The position numbers and the translations under genes were made by a program. Below are positions 57,746 through 64,000 of a stretch of 64,000 nucleotides of DNA, piece after piece. The stretch spans positions 19,120 through 83,119 of the forward strand of contig NZ_SBAP01000011.1 in NCBI RefSeq assembly GCF_004134945.1. The letters are read 5' to 3'. Source of the stretch: Fusobacterium_C necrophorum_A (GTDB lineage Bacteria > Fusobacteriota > Fusobacteriia > Fusobacteriales > Fusobacteriaceae). The number at the start of each line of letters is the position of its first letter. The first letter of the stretch is position 1. The notes beneath the pieces are model-generated. The model had not been told where the DNA came from. It searched no databases and worked only from the letters and a program-made list of their open reading frames with translations.

Positions 57746-59977
57746 ATGCAAAATGCATGGCGACATTTCAAAGAAGGGAATTGGGCACAAACGATTGATG
57801 TAACGGACTTTATCAAAAAAAACTATCAGGAATATTTGGGAGATGAAAGTTTTTTAGAAGGACCTACAGAAAATACAAAAAAACTATGGGAAATAGTATC
57901 TGTCATGTTGAAAGAAGAAAGAGAAAAAGGGATCTATGATGTCGAAACAAAAATTCCATCCAGAATTGATGCCTATGGACCGGGATACATAAAAAAAGAA
58001 CTCGAAACGATTGTAGGTTTACAAACGGATAAGCCACTAAAAAGAGCTATTTTTCCAAATGGTGGATTACGAATGATTAAAAATAGTTTAGAAGCTTTTG
58101 GTTACCGGTTGGATCCCGGTTTGGAAGAATTTTATTCTAAAAATAGAAAGACCCATAATTCCGGAGTTTTTTCAGCTTATACTTCTGAAATTAAATTGGC
58201 GAGACATGCCGGAATTATCACAGGTTTACCGGATGCCTATGGACGAGGAAGAATTATTGGGGACTATAGAAGAGTGGCTCTTTATGGGCTGAATTATCTT
58301 TTGGAAAAGAGAAGAGAAGAATTGGAAGCATGCAATCCGACCGAAATGACAGAAGACGTGATTCGAAAAAGGGAAGAGATGTTTGATCAGATAGAAGCTT
58401 TGGAAGCCCTAAAAAGAATGGGAGCTTCTTATGGATTTGACCTGGGAAAGGCGGCTTCTACGGCTCAAGAAGCAATTCAATGGACTTATTTTGGATACTT
58501 GGCAGCGACTAAGGATCAAAATGGAGCGGCGATGAGCATCGGAAAAGTTTCTACTTTTTTAGATATTTATATTCAAAGAGACTTGGAAGAAGGAAGAATT
58601 ACAGAAGAACAGGCTCAAGAATTTATGGATCATTTTGTCATGAAATTGAGAATGATTCGTTTTCTGAGAACACCTGCCTATGATGCTCTATTTTCAGGAG
58701 ATCCGGTGTGGGTAACGGAGTCCTTGGGAGGAATGGACAGCAATGGAAAGTCGATGGTTACCAAGAACAGCTATCGTATGTTGCATACCTTATATAATTT
58801 GGGACCTGCTCCTGAACCAAATTTGACTGTGCTTTGGAGCGAACATCTTCCTTTGGCTTGGAAAAAATATTGTGCAAAGGTTTCGATTGACACTTCTTCG
58901 TTACAGTATGAAAACGATGACATTATGAGACCTCAGTTCGGAGATGACTATGGAATTGCCTGTTGTGTATCTCCTATGGCGATTGGAAAACAGATGCAAT
59001 TTTTCGGAGCTAGAGTAAACTTACCGAAAGCTTTGTTATATGCGATCAATGGAGGAAAAGACGAAAATAAAAAAATTCAAGTGACTCCGGAAATTTTTGA
59101 AAAAATTCAAGGAGATTATTTAGATTATGATGAGGTATGGGAAAAGTATGATAAGATTTTGACCTGGTTGGCAAATACCTATGTGAAGGCTTTGAATATT
59201 ATCCATTATATGCACGATAAATACTCCTATGAGGCATTGGAAATGGCTTTACATGATATAAACATTAAAAGAACGGAAGCATTTGGAATTGCAGGATTAT
59301 CCATTGTTGCAGATTCTCTAGCTGCGATTAAATATGGAAAAGTTCGAATGATTCGGGATGAAGAGGGAGATGTTGTGGATTATGCCATTGAAAAGCCTTA
59401 TGTTCCCTTTGGAAATAATGATGACAGAACCGATGAATTGGCTGTTTTGGTTCTAAAAACATTTATGAACAAGATTCGAAGTCATAAGATGTATCGAGAT
59501 GCCATTCCGACGCAATCCATTCTAACCATTACTTCCAATGTCGTGTATGGAAAGAAAACCGGAAATACTCCGGACGGAAGAAGAGCGGGAACACCGTTTG
59601 CTCCGGGAGCAAATCCTATGCATGGAAGAGATACCAAAGGAGCGGTAGCATCTTTGGCTTCCGTTGCCAAGTTACCGTTTGAACATGCGAATGACGGAAT
59701 TTCTTATACTTTTGCCATTACTCCAAGTACGTTAGGAAAAACAATGGAAGAAAAGAGAAGCAATCTGGTAGGCTTGATGGATGGATATTTTAAACAGGCG
59801 GGACAACACTTGAACGTGAATGTATTTGGAAGAGAATTACTCGAAGATGCTATGGAACATCCGGAAAAATATCCACAATTGACTATTCGAGTTTCCGGTT
59901 ATGCTGTTAATTTTGTGAAGTTGACCCGAGAACAGCAATTGGATGTTATCAATAGAACGATCAGCGATAAATTATAA
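57746..59977 (+). CDS. pflB: Pyruvate formate-lyase (formate C-acetyltransferase)
   Basis: A 743-residue glycyl radical enzyme splitting pyruvate with CoA into acetyl-CoA and formate. The adjacent catalytic cysteines are in IACCVSPMAIG, the pair that separates true PFL from other glycyl radical enzymes. The radical glycine is in the C-terminal RVSGYAVNFVKLTREQQ. Length fits E. coli PflB (about 760). An AAAGGA lies before the ATG. PflA follows 26 bases later and would install the radical. Oxygen-sensitive, in line with an anaerobe. Confidence 0.97.
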   Translation: MQNAWRHFKEGNWAQTIDVTDFIKKNYQEYLGDESFLEGPTENTKKLWEIVSVMLKEEREKGIYDVETKIPSRIDAYGPGYIKKELETIVGLQTDKPLKRAIFPNGGLRMIKNSLEAFGYRLDPGLEEFYSKNRKTHNSGVFSAYTSEIKLARHAGIITGLPDAYGRGRIIGDYRRVALYGLNYLLEKRREELEACNPTEMTEDVIRKREEMFDQIEALEALKRMGASYGFDLGKAASTAQEAIQWTYFGYLAATKDQNGAAMSIGKVSTFLDIYIQRDLEEGRITEEQAQEFMDHFVMKLRMIRFLRTPAYDALFSGDPVWVTESLGGMDSNGKSMVTKNSYRMLHTLYNLGPAPEPNLTVLWSEHLPLAWKKYCAKVSIDTSSLQYENDDIMRPQFGDDYGIACCVSPMAIGKQMQFFGARVNLPKALLYAINGGKDENKKIQVTPEIFEKIQGDYLDYDEVWEKYDKILTWLANTYVKALNIIHYMHDKYSYEALEMALHDINIKRTEAFGIAGLSIVADSLAAIKYGKVRMIRDEEGDVVDYAIEKPYVPFGNNDDRTDELAVLVLKTFMNKIRSHKMYRDAIPTQSILTITSNVVYGKKTGNTPDGRRAGTPFAPGANPMHGRDTKGAVASLASVAKLPFEHANDGISYTFAITPSTLGKTMEEKRSNLVGLMDGYFKQAGQHLNVNVFGRELLEDAMEHPEKYPQLTIRVSGYAVNFVKLTREQQLDVINRTISDKL

Positions 59978-60003
59978 GAGAAAAGAGAAAATGGTGTAAA
60001 GTG

Positions 60004-60729
60004 ATGAAAGCATATATCAATTCTTTTGAGAGTTTTGGTACGAAAGATGGGCCGGGAATTCGCTTTGTACTTTTTTTACAGGGCTGCCCTTTACGATGTC
60101 GTTATTGTCATAATGTGGATACTTGGAATTTACAACATCCGAATTATATCTATACTGCGGAGGAAATTTTGCAAGAGGTAAATAGAGTACGAGCTTTTTT
60201 AACAGGAGGGGTGACCGTCTCCGGAGGAGAACCCCTGCTACAGGCGGATTTTGTGAAAGAATTTTTTCAGCTCTGTCATAAAAATGGAATTCATACCGCT
60301 TTGGACACTTCCGGCTATATTTTTACGGAAAAATCAAAAGAGGTATTGGAAGAAACAGATTTGGTTTTACTGGATATAAAGCATATTGATCCTGAAAAGT
60401 ATTATGATTTAACCTCTGTGGAATTATTTCCTAGCTTGCAATTTTTAGAGTATTTGCATAAAATTCAAAAAGACACTTGGGTACGTTATGTACTTGTTCC
60501 CGGATATACAGATGATATAGAGGATTTAAAAAAATGGGCTGCATATGTATCTCAATATTCTAATATAAAACGAGTTGATATTTTACCATTTCATCAGATG
60601 GCTATTTATAAATGGGAAAAGGAGAGAAGAGATTATAGCCTAAAAGATGTGCTTCCCCCAACAAAAGAAGAAATTATCTTGGCAGAGGAGCTATTTCGTT
60701 CCTATGGACTTCCCGTTTATTCAGAATAA
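60004..60729 (+). CDS. pflA: Pyruvate formate-lyase activating enzyme
   Basis: A 241-residue radical SAM enzyme with the cluster motif CPLRCRYCHN (Cys-x3-Cys-x2-Cys, about 29-38) and the SAM-binding GGVTVSGGEPLLQ (about 67-79). It abstracts hydrogen from the PflB glycine. ATG 60004 is chosen over the GTG just before it by analogy with family N-termini (MKAYINSFESFG); the ribosome binding site is weak, suggesting coupling to pflB. Confidence 0.95.
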   Translation: MKAYINSFESFGTKDGPGIRFVLFLQGCPLRCRYCHNVDTWNLQHPNYIYTAEEILQEVNRVRAFLTGGVTVSGGEPLLQADFVKEFFQLCHKNGIHTALDTSGYIFTEKSKEVLEETDLVLLDIKHIDPEKYYDLTSVELFPSLQFLEYLHKIQKDTWVRYVLVPGYTDDIEDLKKWAAYVSQYSNIKRVDILPFHQMAIYKWEKERRDYSLKDVLPPTKEEIILAEELFRSYGLPVYSE

Positions 60730-60737
60730 TTATGGAA

Positions 60738-60783
60738 TGCCTCTAATTTTTTACCTTGAAAAAGAATTAGAGGCAATTTTTAT
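60738..60783 (+). terminator. Terminator of pflBA
   Basis: GCCTCTAATT (60739-60748) pairs with AATTAGAGGC (60765-60774), followed by ATTTTTAT. Confidence 0.85.
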
Positions 60784-60817
60784 GAAAAATTTCAGTTTTT
60801 TAGATTTCTAATGAACG

Positions 60818-60845
60818 AAGGGCTTGTCTCAAGAGACAGCCCCTT
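60818..60845 (-). terminator. Possible terminator of the aspA-cutC-exonuclease operon
   Basis: A hairpin with one bulge pairs GGGC-TGTCT with its complement around a CAAG loop. The T-tail on the minus strand is poor, so termination is uncertain. Confidence 0.35.
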
Positions 60846-60854
60846 CCTTTAAAC

Positions 60855-61415
60855 TTATTTATTTTGAAGATAATAGTATAAATTTCTCGCAGCAATCGCA
60901 TCTGCTAAGGCATTGTGAGCATTTTCCAAAGGAATTTGAAAGGCTTCACATAATGTTTCCAATTTATTGTTTTCCGTCTGCGGAAGTCTTCCCAAAATTT
61001 TTAAACATTTTGTAAAAGCTAAGGTATCGAATTCATTTTTGAAATCTATATAGGAAGCAATGAATTTTTCATTGCAACGATAAGCCCAGTTTCGTAGCAT
61101 GTCTAAATCAAATTTTACATTATGCCCGACCACTGTAAATTTATCATTTTTATTATATTTATCAACGTATTTCCCTAAAATTTGAGTGAACATTTCACAA
61201 GTTAGCTGTGGAGAATCAAAACGGAAAATTTCTTCCCGAGTTAATTTGGTAACAGCTAAGGCTTCTTCCGAAATATCACTATCGGGAAAAGGAGCAGAAT
61301 ATAAATTGACAGTTTCTTTTACTTCCCCGTCAATTTCTATAATTGCTGCCAGTTGAATAATAGTGGAACGATAAGTTAGTCCGGTTGTTTCTGTATCGAA
61401 ATAAAGTATTTTCAT
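60855..61415 (-). CDS. DnaQ-like 3'-5' exonuclease (DEDDh)
   Basis: A 186-residue stand-alone DEDDh exonuclease with all three motifs: FDTETTGL (5-12, ExoI), VVGHNVKFDLDML (about 97-109, ExoII) and AHNALADA (about 166-173, ExoIII). It could be the proofreading subunit of DNA polymerase, an RNase T-like enzyme or a repair nuclease; the sequence alone does not decide. Last gene after aspA and cutC. Confidence 0.88.
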   Translation of the reverse strand: MKILYFDTETTGLTYRSTIIQLAAIIEIDGEVKETVNLYSAPFPDSDISEEALAVTKLTREEIFRFDSPQLTCEMFTQILGKYVDKYNKNDKFTVVGHNVKFDLDMLRNWAYRCNEKFIASYIDFKNEFDTLAFTKCLKILGRLPQTENNKLETLCEAFQIPLENAHNALADAIAARNLYYYLQNK

Positions 61416-61436
61416 AAAGTTATTTCCTTTCTAAAA

Positions 61437-62054
61437 TTATGATAAAGTTACAATTTGTTTTCCATGAAATTCATTTGTATGAATTTTTTCAGAACATTCT
61501 TTAATGTTTTCAGAAGTTACCTTTCCTGCTGCCACAATGATAATCTTTCCGTTTGCTTTTTCAATCATTTTATTTAGAAGGGGAACTCCTTCTAAAGCTC
61601 TTTCCTGTTTTCCTGAAGTCAAAATCCTGTTACATCCCAATTCTATCAGCTTAGGAATAGCCTCCAAAGGATTTTCCATTTCATCAATGGCTTTATGAAA
61701 AGTTATTTTCATCGGTTTTGCAGCTTCTATTAGATATTGCAAAGAAGAAAGATCCAATTCTTTGTCTTTGGTAAGAACTCCCAAAACAATTCCCTGTACT
61801 CCCAGACTTTTTGCTACAAGAATATCTTCTTTCATACTTTCTATTTCCTCTTTTGTATAACAAAAATCTCCTCCTCTAGGGCGAATCATGACAAAGATAG
61901 GAATGTTGAGATATTGTACCGTCATTTTGATACAACCGTAAGAGGGAGTGGTTCCCCCTTCCAAAAGATTATCACAGAGTTCGATGCGATCCGCTCCGTT
62001 TTTTTCTGCTAGAACAGCTTCTTGAAAGGAGCCTACACAGGCTTCTTTAATCAT
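61437..62054 (-). CDS. cutC: CutC family protein
   Basis: A 205-residue TIM-barrel protein with the CutC start MIKEACVGSFQEAVLAEKNGADRIELCDNL and MIRPRGGDFCYTKEE, FHKAIDEM and RILTSGKQ further on. Once called a copper homeostasis protein, its true role is uncertain. Length is slightly short of the E. coli protein (about 248). It overlaps aspA by eight bases and is followed by the exonuclease gene after 21. Confidence 0.9.
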   Translation of the reverse strand: MIKEACVGSFQEAVLAEKNGADRIELCDNLLEGGTTPSYGCIKMTVQYLNIPIFVMIRPRGGDFCYTKEEIESMKEDILVAKSLGVQGIVLGVLTKDKELDLSSLQYLIEAAKPMKITFHKAIDEMENPLEAIPKLIELGCNRILTSGKQERALEGVPLLNKMIEKANGKIIIVAAGKVTSENIKECSEKIHTNEFHGKQIVTLS

Positions 62055-63462
62055 GCTTTAACAGCTCCTTTCCGGCGATTCCCGGTTTTGTCATTTCAAA
62101 AGGATTTAAAATGATATCCAATTTTTCTTTTTCCAATAAACCTTGTTCCAATACCAAATCATAAACAGGTTTTCCTGTCTTCAATGATAGTTTCGCAATT
62201 TCCGCTGCAACTTTATATCCAATATGAGGGCTTAGAGCGGTTACGACTCCGACACTTCTTGTCAACCAATATTTGCAGTCTTCTTCATTGACTTGAATTC
62301 CTGCAATACAGTTGTCTATAAAGGTACGAATTCCATTTGTCAAAATTTGAATAGATTGGAATAAGTTAAAGAACAAAACAGGCTCGAATACATTCAATTC
62401 CAATTGTCCGGCTTCGGCTGCTTTTGTGATGGTAACATCATTTCCAAAAATTTGAAAGCAGACTTGATTCATAACTTCCGGAATTACCGGATTTACTTTT
62501 CCGGGCATAATCGAAGAACCGGGTTGTTCTTGCGGCAGAATCAGTTCTGCAATTCCTGCTTTTGGTCCGGAAGACATCAGACGAATATCATTTGCCGTTT
62601 TGGAAAGATTGACTGCACAAGTTTTTAAAATGGACGATAAATAGACAAAAGAATCCAAATTTCTGGTTCCGTCTACGAGGTCTTCACATTGAGAAAAAGA
62701 AAAACCTGTGACTTCCGACAAGACTTCTACAACTCTTTGAATATAATTTATATCGGCATTCAAACCGGTTCCGACTGCAGTCGCACCCATATTAACAAAG
62801 GAAAGTTCATACATGGCCGATTTTAAACGTTCTATATCTCGTTTTACAGGACCTGAAAAAGCTCTAAATTCTTGTCCAACTCGGATGGGAACGGCATCTT
62901 GTAAATGGGTTCTTCCCATTTTTATGATATGATCGTATTGTGTTGCCTTGGATTGAAAAGTAGAATACAGATCTTCCAGATTTTTTAATAGATCTCGTAA
63001 TAAAAATTGGATTGTTAATTTTCCGGAGGTTGGAACCACATCATTCGTAGATTGACCAAAATTTACGTGGTCATTCGGATGAACCTTATCGTAAGTTCCA
63101 AGAGCCCCTCCTAAGAGTTCATTTGCACGATTTGCGATAACTTCATTCATATTCATATTCATAGAGGTTCCCGCTCCTCCCTGAATGACATCGGTAATAA
63201 ATTGATCTCTAAATTTTCCCGATATAATTTCATCTGCTGCCTGAATGATAGCTTTTGCAACGTCTTCTTGAATGGTTTCTGCCTCCATATTACAAATGGC
63301 CGCCGCTTTCTTCACATAGGCTAACGAAGAAATAAAAATAGGATTTAGGCGATAACCGGTAATAAAAAAATTATTTTTTGCTCGTAAAGTTTGTACTCCA
63401 TAATAGGCTTCACTAGGAACTTGTAAGCTTCCAATCGAATCACTTTCTAATCGAAAAGTCAT
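62047..63462 (-). CDS. aspA: Aspartate ammonia-lyase
   Basis: A 471-residue member of the fumarase II/aspartase superfamily. The motif IQGGAGTSMNMNMNEVIANRA near the start and the signature GSSIMPGKVNPVIPE are present. GSSIMPGKVNP is shared with fumarase C, but the N-terminal LESDSIGSLQVPSEAYYGVQTLRA and the overall length favour aspartase. It converts aspartate to fumarate and ammonia, feeding anaerobic energy metabolism. First gene of the aspA-cutC-exonuclease operon. Confidence 0.9.
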   Translation of the reverse strand: MTFRLESDSIGSLQVPSEAYYGVQTLRAKNNFFITGYRLNPIFISSLAYVKKAAAICNMEAETIQEDVAKAIIQAADEIISGKFRDQFITDVIQGGAGTSMNMNMNEVIANRANELLGGALGTYDKVHPNDHVNFGQSTNDVVPTSGKLTIQFLLRDLLKNLEDLYSTFQSKATQYDHIIKMGRTHLQDAVPIRVGQEFRAFSGPVKRDIERLKSAMYELSFVNMGATAVGTGLNADINYIQRVVEVLSEVTGFSFSQCEDLVDGTRNLDSFVYLSSILKTCAVNLSKTANDIRLMSSGPKAGIAELILPQEQPGSSIMPGKVNPVIPEVMNQVCFQIFGNDVTITKAAEAGQLELNVFEPVLFFNLFQSIQILTNGIRTFIDNCIAGIQVNEEDCKYWLTRSVGVVTALSPHIGYKVAAEIAKLSLKTGKPVYDLVLEQGLLEKEKLDIILNPFEMTKPGIAGKELLKHD

Positions 63463-63733
63463 GATAACACCCCTTTAAACTTAAATATATTATAATAATT
63501 TCTTGTAATTTACTTTCTGAAGGATTGAGCTTCCAAATAACTTCAAAATTAGTATATATTTAATACCTATAATAAATAATACTCTATTTTCTCATTGAAT
63601 TCAAGATGAATAAAAAATAAAAAAAGTTCTAAGTTGTAAAATAAAGTGTCACACTAAAATAAAATAAAAAGAACCATAAGTAGTTTTCTATGATATGATT
63701 AATTTGCGGATCAATCAAAAGGAGAAAACTACT
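63463..63733. other. Intergenic DNA before aspA and the left part of the IS30 element
   Basis: Next to aspA a TATAAT (minus strand, near 63489-63494) may be its -10. From about 63600 the sequence probably belongs to the mobile element, including the inverted repeat at 63671-63740. Nothing else is identifiable. Confidence 0.4.
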
Positions 63734-63740
63734 ATGGTTC
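63671..63740 (+). repeat. Inverted repeat that would hide the transposase start in read-through RNA
   Basis: GAACCATAAGTAGTTTTCT (63671-63689) is complementary to the start region 63723-63740 except for one bulged A. The second arm includes GAGAAA of the ribosome binding site and the ATG (63734). In RNA entering from outside, the start would be masked; such protection against external transcription is known in other IS elements. Confidence 0.65.
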
Positions 63741-64000
63741 AACAAAAGTATACTATAAAAAGAGAAAAAGGTAAACATTTAACTTCCATTGAAAGAGGAA
63801 AAATTGAAGCTTACTTTAAATTAGGGTATTCTAAAACTAAGATTGCTCAGTTCATTCATGTTTCTAGGAGAACAGAAATTAAAAGAGGTTGGGTAGAAGG
63901 ATTACAAAACTCTGATTTATCTGTTTACGACACATACTCTGCGCATAAAGCTCAAAGAAAATATAATGATTCTCAAAGAAAAAAAGAAGGTAATTTAAAA
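63734..64000 (+). CDS. IS30-family transposase, N-terminal part, cut by window edge
   Basis: The first 89 residues of an IS30-type transposase. HLTSIERGKIEAYFKLGYSKTKIAQFIHVSRRTEIKRGWVEG is the N-terminal helix-turn-helix of this family. Compared with the family pattern ...TISREIKRG, three residues (ISR-like) are missing between RRT and EIKRG, an in-frame 9-base loss in the recognition helix. AAAGGAG lies nine bases before the ATG. The catalytic DDE part lies beyond the window. The left end of the element is probably within 63600-63670, not resolved. Confidence 0.8.
   Translation, partial: MVQQKYTIKREKGKHLTSIERGKIEAYFKLGYSKTKIAQFIHVSRRTEIKRGWVEGLQNSDLSVYDTYSAHKAQRKYNDSQRKKEGNLK

Noticed and set aside
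1..64000. CRISPR arrays, rRNA or tRNA genes, prophage or toxin-antitoxin modules
   Set aside because: No regular spaced repeats, no tRNA cloverleaf in any intergenic gap, and no phage or toxin-antitoxin genes were recognised.

Overview
The window looks like chromosomal DNA of a Fusobacterium-type anaerobe. It is strongly A+T-rich, carries clear AGGAGG ribosome binding sites and TATAAT-type promoters, and packs genes tightly with T-tailed hairpins between units. It combines Gram-negative envelope genes (LPS heptose epimerase HldD, UppP, a lipoprotein) with amino-acid-fermenter metabolism: a Bcd-EtfBA butyryl-CoA dehydrogenase set, tryptophanase, pyruvate formate-lyase and aspartate ammonia-lyase. 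The species cannot be fixed from sequence alone; an indole-forming Fusobacterium such as the F. necrophorum group fits. I saw no rRNA, tRNA or CRISPR array.

Layout. 1-2.5 kb: ThrE-type exporter (cut by the window edge), TrmN6 methyltransferase and an AEC permease. 2.6-6.8 kb: bcd-etfB-etfA, then a secreted GH114-like protein. 6.9-12.7 kb: the complete aspartate-to-threonine route as two divergent operons, hom-lysC-asd on the minus strand and thrC-thrB on the plus strand. 12.8-16.9 kb: glmS, an Xaa-Pro aminopeptidase and an unknown gene. 16.9-21.9 kb: cytidylate-kinase-like protein, hemolysin III family protein, a Zn/Cd-type P-ATPase behind a G-tract operator, and a class I aminotransferase. 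21.9-25.9 kb: PHP phosphoesterase-hldD-uppP-MATE operon. 26-29.4 kb: secA and a lipoprotein. 29.5-34.8 kb: EIIA-CBS protein, ion permease, mnmA, ligA. 34.8-42.4 kb: coaE-U32 peptidase-pgpA-cinA-XRE/cupin regulator-FakA/FakB fusion. 42.5-47.1 kb: AraC regulator and a paired exporter-type ABC system. 47.2-51.3 kb: tryptophanase, an NSS-type transporter and a GntR regulator. 51.3-57.5 kb: YitT, a second PHP protein, small genes, an AbgT transporter, a candidate small RNA, a reduced flavodoxin/ferredoxin-like protein and an AlaX editing protein. 57.7-60.8 kb: pflB-pflA. 60.8-63.5 kb: aspA-cutC-exonuclease operon. 63.6-64 kb: left part of an IS30-family element.

How it fits together. Amino acids are imported (NSS, AbgT) and fermented (TnaA, AspA), pyruvate is cleaved by PFL, and electrons are disposed of through crotonyl-CoA reduction by Bcd/Etf. 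Membrane and wall upkeep is spread over several operons: UppP, HldD, PgpA, the FakA/FakB-like fatty acid kinase, GlmS and SecA.

The most interesting non-coding signals are three. (1) The tryptophanase leader has a tandem 10-bp repeat just after the start site, then a hairpin with a U-rich tail, and a 17-codon ORF with one Trp codon ending on the tnaA ribosome binding site. (2) A roughly 106-nt nested hairpin element lies between tnaA and its transporter. (3) A free-standing consensus promoter faces an orphan bidirectional terminator at 55.56-55.69 kb and looks like a small-RNA gene.
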